A stretch of DNA of 9,593 nucleotides from Clostridiales bacterium (GCA_019420065.1 JAHZHX010000073.1:1-9593), one strand, 5' to 3'; positions 1 through 6,910 are shown, counted from the first letter of the stretch. Translations and numbers: made by a program. The notes: a model not told the origin generated them from the sequence alone.

Positions 1-54
1 GAGCTCCAGCCTTCCAAGCTGGTCACGTGGGTTCGATTCCCATCACCCGCTCCA
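1..54 (+). tRNA. tRNA-Gly(UCC), 5' end missing
   Basis: The window opens inside this tRNA. The anticodon stem pairs 6-10 with 18-22 around the loop at 11-17, which carries the anticodon TCC at 13-15. The T arm pairs 27-31 with 39-43 around TTCGATT. The 3' acceptor strand (44-50, CACCCGC), discriminator T and an encoded CCA (52-54) follow. The 5' acceptor strand and part of the D arm lie before position 1. It sits 26 nt upstream of tRNA-Lys in the same direction, so the two are probably cut from one transcript. Confidence 0.93.
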
Positions 55-58
55 GTTT

Positions 59-76
59 GAGGCGCTCCACCGCCTC
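59..76 (+). other. Small hairpin in the tRNA spacer
   Basis: GAGGCG (59-64) and CGCCTC (71-76) form a 6-bp perfect stem with a 6-nt loop between the two tRNA genes. It has no T-tract, so it does not look like a terminator. It may be a spacer hairpin for processing of the tRNA precursor, or chance in GC-rich DNA. Confidence 0.3.
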
Positions 77-80
77 GCAT

Positions 81-156
81 GCGCCATTAGCTCAGTTGGT
101 AGAGCACCTGACTCTTAATCAGGGTGTCCCGGGTTCGAGTCCCTGATGGCGCACCA
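81..156 (+). tRNA. tRNA-Lys(CUU)
   Basis: This is a complete 76-nt tRNA including an encoded CCA. The acceptor strands GCGCCAT (81-87) and ATGGCGC (146-152) pair perfectly. The anticodon stem CCTGA/TCAGG (107-111/119-123) encloses the loop CTCTTAA with anticodon CTT at 114-116, which reads the lysine codon AAG. The T loop contains the usual GTTCGAG. The discriminator is A153 and CCA is 154-156. It is the last gene of the tRNA unit: an intrinsic terminator starts at the next base. Confidence 0.97.
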
Positions 157-193
157 AAACTGACTGAAAGTAATTTCAGTCAGTTTTTATTTT
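157..193 (+). terminator. Intrinsic terminator of the tRNA unit
   Basis: Directly after the tRNA CCA there is a perfect 13-bp inverted repeat: AAACTGACTGAAA (157-169), a GTAA loop, then TTTCAGTCAGTTT (174-186). It is followed by a T-rich run (TTTTTATTTT) to 193. This is a textbook Rho-independent terminator. The A-rich left arm could also let it act on transcripts from the other strand. The acetyltransferase start follows only 27 nt later, so that gene is fed by read-through or by a weak promoter that I cannot place with confidence. Confidence 0.93.
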
Positions 194-220
194 ACATTTT
201 TCCGAAAGAGGCCTTCCCCC

Positions 221-814
221 ATGCTCCAGGAAAACACTCCCACGCTTGAAACCCGGCGGCTGATCCTGCGCAAATTCACCGACGGCGATATTGACGATAT
301 GCTGCCCCTCTACCGGGACGCCAAGGTTAACCGTTTTCTGCCCTGGCTGCCCATCCAAAGCAGGGATGAAATGGCGTATTACCTTCATCATGCCATTTTT
401 CCGTTCTATGAAAAGCCGCTTGCTTACAGCTACGCGGTAGCGCTCAGGGAAAGCAACCGCGTCATCGGCTACGTACATCTGAACGATATTGGGGAAGACA
501 ACGGTATTGGTTATGCCCTTGCGCGCGCCTTCTGGAACCAAGGCATTATCACCGAAGCCTGCGCCGCCGTGTTTGACCGTCTGCGCAAAGCCGGCCTGCC
601 TTTTATCACCGCCACGCACGACGTCAACAATCCCGCCAGCGGCGCTGTCATGAAAAAGCTGGGCATGACCTACCGCTATTCCTATCGCGAATTATGGCAG
701 CCGAAAAACATTTGGGTCACATTCAGAATGTATCAACTGAATCTGGACGGAAAAGATTATACCTACACCGCCTACCAGAAGCTGTATCCTTTCTTCATTG
801 AACCCGCGCCCTGA
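221..814 (+). CDS. GNAT-family N-acetyltransferase, RimJ/RimL-like
   Basis: Encodes 197 residues and is predicted to be a cytoplasmic enzyme that moves an acetyl group from acetyl-CoA to an amine. The N-terminus (about residues 8-24) has the TPTLETRRLILR pattern typical of the RimJ/RimL branch (Acetyltransf_3). The acetyl-CoA binding motif is around residues 96-113 (IGYALARAFWNQGIITEA, where the family often has WGKGYATEA). The late motif with NPASGAVMKKLGM at 137-149 is also standard. The length fits the family. The ATG at 221 has AAGAGG at 206-211, 9 nt upstream. Members of this branch acetylate ribosomal protein ends, antibiotics or small amines, and the sequence does not tell which. The gene stands alone after the tRNA terminator and converges on the histidine kinase gene. 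A long open frame on the opposite strand (176-619) is a shadow. Confidence 0.9.
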   Translation: MLQENTPTLETRRLILRKFTDGDIDDMLPLYRDAKVNRFLPWLPIQSRDEMAYYLHHAIFPFYEKPLAYSYAVALRESNRVIGYVHLNDIGEDNGIGYALARAFWNQGIITEACAAVFDRLRKAGLPFITATHDVNNPASGAVMKKLGMTYRYSYRELWQPKNIWVTFRMYQLNLDGKDYTYTAYQKLYPFFIEPAP

Positions 815-850
815 CGATCGGCTCGTTCGTTTTACCGTTTCCCTCCATAG

Positions 851-887
851 ATGAGCGCCGCAAGTCTTTGTTTTGCGGCGTTCATTT
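851..887 (+). terminator. Terminator-like hairpin, copy 1
   Basis: ATGAGCGCCGCAAG and TTTTGCGGCGTTCAT form a stem of about 14 bp (851-864 with 872-885, one G-T pair at 855/881) with a 7-nt loop, starting 37 nt after the acetyltransferase stop. The T-tract after it is weak (TTCATTTCAG), so termination may be incomplete. A second copy at 1089-1125 differs at only two positions (865 and 872, both T here and C there). Confidence 0.65.
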
Positions 888-1086
888 CAGTCTGTTGACA
901 AAGCCAACAGACTGGCAGAGGCTGAGAAAGTCTGCAAGGCAAGGAAACGAACTTGCAGATCAGGGAGCTTACACAGACGTAAGTGACCGCCATCTGCAAG
1001 TGAAGTTGACGCAGCAAGCAAAAATTCCTTCGATTTTCTCTTTCTTCGAAGGAATTTTTGTGTTTGCAGGCTTTGTCAGCACTCTG
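888..1086. repeat. Structured intergenic element with terminal inverted repeats
   Basis: This 199-bp stretch holds no credible protein gene but a dense set of inverted repeats. Its ends are imperfect 18-bp inverted repeats: 888-905 against the reverse complement of 1069-1086, with 15 of 18 bases matching. Inside are a perfect 10-bp hairpin (888-897 with 905-914), a 10-bp pair (951-960 with 992-1001) that encloses CTTAC/GTAAG (968-972 with 979-983), and a 15-bp hairpin (1019-1033 with 1046-1060). The whole is flanked by 39-nt direct repeats (849-887 and 1087-1125, 37 of 39 identical), each of which is itself a hairpin. This architecture suggests a small non-autonomous mobile or dispersed repeat, or a structured RNA. 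I do not recognise it as a named family. The two short open frames crossing it (868-1092 on + and 832-1101 on -) follow the palindromes and have no protein-like features. Confidence 0.6.
1019..1060. terminator. Bidirectional terminator hairpin inside the element
   Basis: CAAAAATTCCTTCGA (1019-1033) pairs perfectly with 1046-1060 around a 12-nt loop. The arm ends are runs of five A and five T, so the transcript from either strand ends its stem in a U-tract. On the - strand this is the first hairpin with a U-tract after the histidine kinase stop, so it is the best candidate for the end of the long operon. On the + strand it could stop acetyltransferase read-through. Confidence 0.65.
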
Positions 1087-1088
1087 AG

Positions 1089-1128
1089 ATGAGCGCCGCA
1101 AGCCTTTGTCTTGCGGCGTTCATTTTTT
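1089..1128 (+). terminator. Terminator hairpin, copy 2
   Basis: The same 35-nt palindrome as at 851-885, here followed by a run of six T (1123-1128), making a good intrinsic terminator for + strand transcription from the acetyltransferase gene. The T-run overlaps the stop codon of the convergent histidine kinase gene (1127-1129). On the - strand the hairpin is followed by CTCAGAG rather than U residues, so it is poor as a terminator for the kinase transcript. Confidence 0.75.
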
Positions 1129-2839
1129 ATACCTTGCGGATCACGATTTCCACTGCCGTGCCGATCCCCTCGCGGGAATTAACGTACAGCCCGCAGTCCC
1201 GCCCGTAAAAGCTGAGGATGCGCTGACGCACGTTGTCCAACCCGATGGATACCATACCCCGCTGCTTGCTGCCTCCCTGGCCCGCGGCGACCTGCGCCAG
1301 CCGTTCCCGGCTCATGCCGCAGCCGTTGTCCTCCACCGTTATATGCAATAGACTGTCTATTTCGTCAAAATCAATACGGATCTCGCCCCGGCGCGGCAGG
1401 TCGGCCAGGCCATGATAAATGGCATTTTCAACGATCGGCTGCAAAAGCAGCTTGGGCAGCAGCATCTCGCCCCAGGGCTCATACGGAGCGACGATCACGT
1501 CAAAGGTATCGCCGCGGCGGGCATGCTGGATGCTGACATAGCGCAGCAGCAGCTCTATTTCTTCCCGCAGGGTCAGCATTTCGCAATACTTGTCCGTGCT
1601 GGCCCGCAAAAGCGCGTCCAGGTCGGTCAGCAAGGCCCGCGCCTCCTCATTTTTCCCCTGTTCCAAAAGCGAAAACACGCACATATGGGTATTGAACAGG
1701 AAATGCGGCTGGATCTGGCTTTGCAGCACCTTGTATTCCAGCTGATACCGGCTTCGCTCGCTCTCCGCCTTCTCCTCGCTCGCCTTGCGCAGACGCATCA
1801 GCAAATGGTTAAAGCTCTGCGCCAGGCTGCCGATTTCGTCATGCCGCGTTACCGGCAGCTGCGCGTCCGGATTGTCCGCCGGCAGGGCGTCTACCTGCCG
1901 CGCCAGTTTTTTCACCGGCCGCGTCAAGCCAAAGCTGATAAACGCCCCCAGCGTCAGCAGCGCCATAACGCCTGCCGCGCCAATCAGCAAATACTGCTTT
2001 GCCGCCGCCCGCACGCCGTCATAGAACCATTCCGCCCCCGCCAGGTAATACACGCTCCATTGCTGGCTGTATCGCGTGCGCTGTACCAGCAAACGCTCCT
2101 CACCCACCATGATCTCATGCACGCCGCTCTCCAGCCCGCTCAAACGGCTGCGGATCTCATCGCCAATATCCAGCTGGCTGTTATTGGCGGCCAGCGTGCC
2201 CAGGATCGTCGAGTAAAAGTTCATATATACCGTGTCGCCGTCAGGCGTGAGGATCACCACCGCCTCCTGCCGGGAAAGCTTCTCCAGCATCTGTTCAATC
2301 AGGTTCGGCGTGCGGATCTCCAGCACCAGCAGCCGCTCCCGCCCGGTGGACGCGTCAATGATCGAACGTACCAGCGCCACCACGCGCCCCGCCGCCAGCG
2401 GCGAATAATACGGCCCGGTCAGCGCCAAACGGTTGCGCTGGGCGCAGCGGTAAAAAAAGGCGGCGTCCACATGCAGGCTGCTGAGCAGCACGGGGCGGTC
2501 AATGCCCAGCACCCGATCCCCCTCCAGCAAAAACTTAACCGTCGTCACGCCGCCGATCTCGGAATACGAACGAAAATAGGCGGCAATGGCCGCCTCGTCC
2601 TCGCTGTTCATCAGCCCGCTTTGCATAAACTGATAATTTGTATTGCGCGCCGCCGTCAGCGTCACGTCCAGATACGCGCACAGCATCTCCAGCCGGGTCT
2701 CCATGCCCTGCAGCGCCTGCTGCTCGTGCAGGCGCATGGCCCGGTGATACATCACGCCGAACAAGCTGCTGAACAGCACCGTGCTGACGGTCAGCACCAG
2801 CGCCAGCGCTTTGATGAGAATGGAATCCCGCCGCCGCAC
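1127..2839 (-). CDS. Sensor histidine kinase, YesM family
   Basis: Encodes 570 residues of a membrane sensor kinase. A first membrane segment (about 8-30) and a second (about 284-306) bracket an extracellular sensor region of some 250 residues. A HAMP region follows (about 305-355, with the DEIGSLAQSFN pattern near 334-344). The phospho-acceptor His379 lies in QSQIQPHFLFNT (373-384), the hallmark of the His_kinase (YesM/LytS-like) family. The ATPase part has the N box LLLQPIVENAIYHGL (465-479, Asn472), the G1 motif DNGCGM (504-509) and a G2-like SIGLDNVRQR (531-540). The GTG start at 2839 is 6 nt after the regulator stop and is preceded by an AGGGGG site overlapping that stop, so translation is probably coupled. 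Expected to autophosphorylate and pass the phosphate to Asp54 of the neighbouring regulator. The ligand is unknown. It is the last gene of the operon. Confidence 0.95.
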   Translation of the reverse strand: MRRRDSILIKALALVLTVSTVLFSSLFGVMYHRAMRLHEQQALQGMETRLEMLCAYLDVTLTAARNTNYQFMQSGLMNSEDEAAIAAYFRSYSEIGGVTTVKFLLEGDRVLGIDRPVLLSSLHVDAAFFYRCAQRNRLALTGPYYSPLAAGRVVALVRSIIDASTGRERLLVLEIRTPNLIEQMLEKLSRQEAVVILTPDGDTVYMNFYSTILGTLAANNSQLDIGDEIRSRLSGLESGVHEIMVGEERLLVQRTRYSQQWSVYYLAGAEWFYDGVRAAAKQYLLIGAAGVMALLTLGAFISFGLTRPVKKLARQVDALPADNPDAQLPVTRHDEIGSLAQSFNHLLMRLRKASEEKAESERSRYQLEYKVLQSQIQPHFLFNTHMCVFSLLEQGKNEEARALLTDLDALLRASTDKYCEMLTLREEIELLLRYVSIQHARRGDTFDVIVAPYEPWGEMLLPKLLLQPIVENAIYHGLADLPRRGEIRIDFDEIDSLLHITVEDNGCGMSRERLAQVAAGQGGSKQRGMVSIGLDNVRQRILSFYGRDCGLYVNSREGIGTAVEIVIRKV

Positions 2840-2845
2840 CGCTGT

Positions 2846-3802
2846 TTACCCCCTGTATTTCTTCGGGCTGACATGATACTGCCGTTCAAACGCGGAGGAA
2901 AAGGAACGGTAATTCTGATAGCCCAGCTGTTCCGCCACCTCATACACCTTCAAATCACCGCGCCGCAAAAGCGCCGCGGCGCGCTCCATACGCATGCGGA
3001 TCAGCTGCTCCTGAAAGGTCATGCCCGTGGCGTCCTTGAGCTTTTTGGACAAATACCCCGGGCTGATGTGCACGTTCTGCGCCACCTCAGGCAGCGCCAG
3101 CGAACCGTCATGCAGATGCGCGGCCATATAGGCGATCGCCTCGTCCACCAGGTATCCATACCCCGGCTGTTCCTGCGCCACCTGCCGCAGGGCGCCGCAG
3201 ATGATCCCCTGTGCCTGTGAAAGCGTGGCGCAGTCCCGCAGTCCGGCGTGCGCCCGCATGTCCGCTCCGCGAGCATAATCCGCTTCGGGCGCATAGCGGT
3301 TTGCACGGATATCCGGCACGATTTCCGACTCAATATAGTCGCAGACCGCCTCTTTGTCCAGCCCCAGCTGCGTCAGGGCGCGCATCCACTGCTCGCACAA
3401 TGCGTTTGGCAGCGGCGCAAAGCAAACATCCCCCGCGCGCATGCACAGCGGCAGCGGCGCGTAAAACCCCGCCTCCAGCGCCATCATGTTGCGCGCATGG
3501 CATGCCATGTAGCTTTCCTCGTCCCGCACCGGGCCGGAAAGCGCAAGCGCCATACTCCCTTCGGACGCATGCTGGCGCAAAAGCGTTTCCACCCGGCCGG
3601 CCGCCTGGCTGAGAGGACGGCTCAGCAGCAGCTCAAAGCCGCCGTCAAAGCACAAAAGCCCCATGCCCTCCTCCGCGCCGGACAGCGCATCCAGCAGGGC
3701 GAAGCGCTCCTCACGCGGCCGGGCCGGGCGCGCCGTTGCCAGTGTGCCCTGGTAGCGGGCGAAAAACGCCGCGCGCTCATCCGCGTCCGCCTCCTCCGCC
3801 AT
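2846..3802 (-). CDS. Response regulator, linker and AraC DNA-binding part (split from its receiver)
   Basis: 318 residues from the ATG at 3802. Residues 1 to about 210 resemble the variable linker of YesN-type regulators. The C-terminal hundred residues are an AraC/XylS double helix-turn-helix: helix set one at about 235-260 (LPEVAQNVHISPGYLSKKLK) and set two at about 284-317, with VYEVAEQLGYQNYRSFSSAF followed by the conserved SPKKYR end. The receiver that normally precedes this is encoded just upstream in another frame. The same frame stays open above this ATG up to 3859 and reads RRADFLR, a typical continuation of the linker, so the break is most likely a one-base frameshift rather than two genes. 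An alternative is real translation restart: the upstream stop and this ATG share a base (TGATG). The ATG has no strong ribosome binding site of its own. Confidence 0.85.
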   Translation of the reverse strand: MAEEADADERAAFFARYQGTLATARPARPREERFALLDALSGAEEGMGLLCFDGGFELLLSRPLSQAAGRVETLLRQHASEGSMALALSGPVRDEESYMACHARNMMALEAGFYAPLPLCMRAGDVCFAPLPNALCEQWMRALTQLGLDKEAVCDYIESEIVPDIRANRYAPEADYARGADMRAHAGLRDCATLSQAQGIICGALRQVAQEQPGYGYLVDEAIAYMAAHLHDGSLALPEVAQNVHISPGYLSKKLKDATGMTFQEQLIRMRMERAAALLRRGDLKVYEVAEQLGYQNYRSFSSAFERQYHVSPKKYRG

Positions 3803-4230
3803 CAGCAGCCGCCCGCCGCAGCGCAGAAAATCCGCCCTGCGTCCCCGGACTCCCGGTTTTCAAAAACTGCGCAGGCGCGGGTCAGTGCCTCGGGCAAGCG
3901 CTGCCGCAGGTTCATATCCTTGACCAGATAATCCACCGCGCCATAGCGCAGCGCCTCCTGCGCGTAAGCAAAATCGCGGTACACCGTCAGCAGAATCACC
4001 CGGATATTGGGCAATTCCCGCTGCAAATGGTGCAGCAGCGTCAGCCCGTTCATCACGGGCATGTTAATATCGGTAATCACGATATGCGGCATCAGCCGCC
4101 GGCAGAGAAGAAGCGCCGTTTCGCCGTTGTCCGCCGCGCCCACGCAGCGGCAGTTGTGTTTTTCCCACTCAAACCGCCGCAGGCTGTCAAGCAAGGGCTT
4201 TTCGTCATCCACGATCAGCACACGGTACAC
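3802..4230 (-). CDS. Response regulator receiver domain (N-terminal part of a YesN-type regulator)
   Basis: Encodes 142 residues, of which about 1-120 form a CheY-like receiver: acidic pocket Asp8/Asp9 in VLIVDDE, phosphorylation site Asp54 in VITDINMPVMNG, Thr82, and Lys104 in DYLVKD. YesN-family proteins run straight on into a linker and AraC domain (about 450-550 residues in all). Here the frame instead runs into an odd Ala/Gly/Cys tail (GRIFCAAAGGC) and stops at 3802-3804. Joining the frames near the GGGG run at 3843-3846 would give a protein of about 461 residues, the expected size. The GTG start at 4230 is well supported by AAGGAGG at 4239-4245, 8 nt upstream. Partner of the histidine kinase encoded downstream and probably regulator of this operon (inference). 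Confidence 0.88.
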   Translation of the reverse strand: MYRVLIVDDEKPLLDSLRRFEWEKHNCRCVGAADNGETALLLCRRLMPHIVITDINMPVMNGLTLLHHLQRELPNIRVILLTVYRDFAYAQEALRYGAVDYLVKDMNLRQRLPEALTRACAVFENRESGDAGRIFCAAAGGC

Positions 4231-4238
4231 GCGCTTCC

Positions 4239-4245
4239 CCTCCTT
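4239..4245 (-). promoter_or_regulatory. Ribosome binding site fixing the GTG start of the regulator
   Basis: AAGGAGG on the - strand, 8 nt before the GTG at 4230. It decides this start: no ATG in the same frame lies nearby, and the receiver fold requires the MYRVLIVDDE N-terminus. It lies in the 46-nt gap after the oxidoreductase gene, where I see no convincing promoter or terminator, so the regulator pair is likely co-transcribed with the genes before it. Confidence 0.8.
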
Positions 4246-4276
4246 TTCTTCATCATATACGCGTTTTTCCCCGCCG

Positions 4277-6856
4277 TCAAGCCTTGAGGCAGAGAGCGCG
4301 GGCGCGCTCCAGCTCCAGCAGCAGATATTCCTGCCAGGGCTGCGCCTTCGCCGTGAGTGCCGCGCGCGTCATGACGGACAGCCGTTCCAGCTCGGCGGCA
4401 TATTCCCGCCGCGGCAGCAGCGCGCAAGCGCAGGCCAGAGACAGCGCCCGGTCATATCCCGCAGGCGTTTGACAGTCCAGCCGGATCGACGCATAGGCCG
4501 AGGAGTCGTTGCGCCACTCGTCCTCCACCCGCGCGCCTTCCAGCGCCGCCATGATCGCCGTATGCGCCAGCGGGCTTCCCGCGCGCGCCAGCAGCACGCA
4601 CAGCTGCATCAGCAGCCAGAAAGGCTCCGTTTCGCCAACGATTCCCGCCTTGATTACGCCCGTTTTGCCCTGCCGGTCGCAATAAGGATGCTTTTGCAGC
4701 GTCTCCGCCTGCCGCAGCGCTTCCTGAAGCAAACGCGCCTCTCCCCGCCGGTCGCCAAACCACAAAAGCGTTTTTTCGCACAGGACCGGCTTGCTGACAC
4801 AGCCTGCCTCCTTCAGCCGCAAAAGCGCCCGATACACGTGCCGGTCATCGGTCAGCACCGCGTCGGCAAAAGCGTCCTCCTCGCCGCAGGCAATACGCTG
4901 GGCGATCTCCTGGCAATCGTATTTCGCGACCCGCTGTATGCCGCCCGCCCGGCGCATTTCTCTCCTCACCCGGCTCAGCTCCGCGTCCGGCAGCGCGCGG
5001 CCACTTTGCAGGCATTGCGCCGCGATCCAGCCGGCCAGATACCCCACGCACATGATATCGGGCGCCATGCGGATATAATTGAAGCTCTCCTGATCCATGG
5101 ACAGCGCCTTGCCGCATACCAGCAGGTTGTCCACCTCCCGTGGAAGCAGCGTGCCATAGGGCACGGGAACGTACCGGGCTTTGCCCAGCGCGGGCATGAT
5201 CCCCAGCCGTCCGGGCAGCGACAGGCAGCGCCCATGCGGATCGTGGGTGGAATACGCGTGATAGATGGTATCCCTGGGCGTTTCCCCGCGCATCACATCG
5301 CGCAGCGTGAGATACGCGCGTCCTTTGAGACGGCGCGACTCGCGCACGGTCAGCATATCGTGCAGATCGTAAGCCATATCGTCCTGCATGCAATGGCGCA
5401 GCTGCGCGGTCAGTCCTTCGGCGGAGGGGTCGTCCAACATGCCCTGGTCGCAATGCGCGTACTCCGCCTTGTCATGCGGACAAATGCGCCATTGGCTGTA
5501 ATTCTGCGTCCGTCCATGCGTTCCGTCGCCATACGCCGTTTCGCAGCCGCACAGCAGGGCAGCCTGCGCCGCGCCGGTCGCGTCGATCACCGCGTCGGCC
5601 TGCACGCACAAAAGCCCCTCCTCGGTGGCCAAAAGCATGCGCTTCACCCGCCGCGCCTCGACCTGCGCCGCGCACAGCGAAGCGCAGCAGCGCATTTCCG
5701 CGCCCGCCTCCGCCAGCTGCGCCGCCACGCTGAGCGTTTCGGTCGCGCTGTTGCGTACCTGGCGCAACCGCGCCGCGTCGGCATTCAGCCGCCCGAACAG
5801 ACGGGCAAACAGAGCGCTCCGGTTGCCGTAATACAAGCCGCGCATGCCGCCCAGCGTGCGCGTGCCGCCGGCATACGCGCCGCGCTCCAGCACCAGCGGC
5901 CGCGTCCGATGCTCCGCCGCGCCCAGCGCCGCGCACACGCCCGCCGTACCGCCGCCCACCACGGCCAGCGGCGTTTTCAATGCCGTCATAGCGGAAAAAT
6001 CCACTTGTACGCGGCCTTCCTTTTCACTAAATGGCAGCGTCATACCGCGGCTCATTGCCGCGCCCGGGATCTGCGGCGCATGCAGCGCGACCGGCGCGCG
6101 CAGGTATTCCGCCGCGTACATCAAGCCCCGCAGCGGGCTTTGCGGCCTGGCCATGCCGCTTACCTCGGGCAGCTGCGGAAAGGCGGGATACAGCGCGGCA
6201 GCCGCCCCGAGCACGCCGCTTTGCGCGATCTCGTCGCACAGGCGCGCCGTTTCCTCCATCCACCGCGCGCGCAGGCCGCCAAGCGTCGTCTCCCGCTCCA
6301 GCACAACACCGCGGCTGGCCTGTACATGCCCCGCCTCCATGGTACAGGGCGCAAAGGCAATATCTCCCAGCCCCTTTGCCGTCTGCGCGCCGATATACTC
6401 GCAGCGCACCGTCATCACCGCGCCGCGCGGCACGATCAGGCCATCCTTTTCCGTCATGGCGGTATACTCGCCATAGCAGCTTCCGTCCAGCACCAGATCG
6501 GCGCGTACATACCGCAGTCCCTGCCCGTCTTCCAGCAGCGCGCCGGTCGCCTGGCCGCCGTATTGCGTTATCGCCGCCGGGCGCGTTACATACAGCGTCT
6601 GTACCCCGGCGCGGCACAATGCCGCGTCCAGCCCGCGCTTGACGGCAAGCGGCCGCAGATCCTCCGCCGCATATATGCCGCTGAGAAGCGTTTTCAGCGC
6701 TTCCTGCCGCGCCTGTGGCCGGTACGCCCAGGAGCACAGCACATCCTCGCCCGGGTAATGCTGCGGCGTACACAAAAGCGTTTCATGCCCCGTCCGCGCC
6801 GCCGCAATCGCCGCGCGCACGCCGTCCAAAGACGCGCCAAGCACCAGCACCTTCAT
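4277..6856 (-). CDS. FAD-dependent oxidoreductase with two Rossmann-like halves
   Basis: 859 residues from the ATG at 6856, which has GGAGG 7 nt upstream (6864-6868); the adjacent ATG at 6859 is only 4 nt away from that site. The central-to-C-terminal half is a FAD_oxidored-type enzyme: dinucleotide motif LAVVGGGTAGVCAALGAA (about 297-314), GGTRTLGGMRGLYYGN following it, VIDATG (about 423-428), RESRRLKG (about 505-512) and the late PYGTLLPREVDNLLVCGKA segment (about 566-584). The first 280 residues look like a worn copy of the same fold: VLVLGASLDGVRAAIAAA at the start and LVLDGS (about 122-127) where the active half has VIDATG. A helical tail of about 220 residues (after about 640) ends the protein. 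Expected to be a cytosolic flavoprotein with no signal peptide; substrate unknown. It lies between the sugar-type transporter and the two-component system, which suggests action on the imported compound. Confidence 0.85.
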   Translation of the reverse strand: MKVLVLGASLDGVRAAIAAARTGHETLLCTPQHYPGEDVLCSWAYRPQARQEALKTLLSGIYAAEDLRPLAVKRGLDAALCRAGVQTLYVTRPAAITQYGGQATGALLEDGQGLRYVRADLVLDGSCYGEYTAMTEKDGLIVPRGAVMTVRCEYIGAQTAKGLGDIAFAPCTMEAGHVQASRGVVLERETTLGGLRARWMEETARLCDEIAQSGVLGAAAALYPAFPQLPEVSGMARPQSPLRGLMYAAEYLRAPVALHAPQIPGAAMSRGMTLPFSEKEGRVQVDFSAMTALKTPLAVVGGGTAGVCAALGAAEHRTRPLVLERGAYAGGTRTLGGMRGLYYGNRSALFARLFGRLNADAARLRQVRNSATETLSVAAQLAEAGAEMRCCASLCAAQVEARRVKRMLLATEEGLLCVQADAVIDATGAAQAALLCGCETAYGDGTHGRTQNYSQWRICPHDKAEYAHCDQGMLDDPSAEGLTAQLRHCMQDDMAYDLHDMLTVRESRRLKGRAYLTLRDVMRGETPRDTIYHAYSTHDPHGRCLSLPGRLGIMPALGKARYVPVPYGTLLPREVDNLLVCGKALSMDQESFNYIRMAPDIMCVGYLAGWIAAQCLQSGRALPDAELSRVRREMRRAGGIQRVAKYDCQEIAQRIACGEEDAFADAVLTDDRHVYRALLRLKEAGCVSKPVLCEKTLLWFGDRRGEARLLQEALRQAETLQKHPYCDRQGKTGVIKAGIVGETEPFWLLMQLCVLLARAGSPLAHTAIMAALEGARVEDEWRNDSSAYASIRLDCQTPAGYDRALSLACACALLPRREYAAELERLSVMTRAALTAKAQPWQEYLLLELERARALCLKA

Positions 6857-6885
6857 CATTTTTCCTCCCCTGCGGTGTAGAAACA

Positions 6886-6910
6886 GGCTGCCGCAGACAC
6901 TACGGCAGCC
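6886..6910 (-). terminator. Intergenic hairpin after the binding-protein gene (weak terminator/attenuator)
   Basis: GGCTGCCG (6886-6893) and CGGCAGCC (6903-6910) form a perfect 8-bp GC-rich stem with a 9-nt loop, 15 nt after the solute-binding protein stop. On the - strand it is followed by TGTTTCT, a poor U-tract. It may stop part of the transcripts, or protect the 3' end of the binding-protein message, while some read-through reaches the oxidoreductase gene. Confidence 0.6.

Noticed and set aside
81..156. tRNA-Lys as an integration site for a mobile element
   Set aside because: No repeat of the tRNA 3' end and no integrase gene appear downstream in the window.
176..619. 147-codon open frame on the - strand opposite the acetyltransferase
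   Set aside because: Antisense to a clear GNAT gene, begins inside it and ends in the tRNA terminator; no motif.
868..1092. Short open frames across the intergenic element (868-1092 on +, 832-1101 on -)
   Set aside because: They run through perfect inverted repeats and terminator stems, lack ribosome binding sites and show no protein-like pattern. The DNA is explained by structure instead.
849..1125. CRISPR array
   Set aside because: Only two direct copies about 240 nt apart, each a terminator-like hairpin, with a structured insert instead of regular unique spacers and no cas genes in the window.
1412..3220. 602-codon open frame on the + strand opposite the histidine kinase and regulator
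   Set aside because: It is antisense to genes with clear family motifs, is rich in Arg, His, Gln and Pro, shows no domain, and has no ribosome binding site. Long antisense frames are expected in GC-rich DNA.
3805..3859. Programmed -1 frameshift producing the full regulator
   Set aside because: The shift direction fits, but I find no X-XXY-YYZ slippery heptamer in the receiver frame within the overlap and no obvious stimulatory structure. A base loss or sequence error is simpler.
4007..6880. 957-codon open frame on the + strand opposite the oxidoreductase
   Set aside because: Same type of shadow: Arg/Ala/Gln/His-rich, no recognisable motif, entirely covered by a convincing gene on the other strand.
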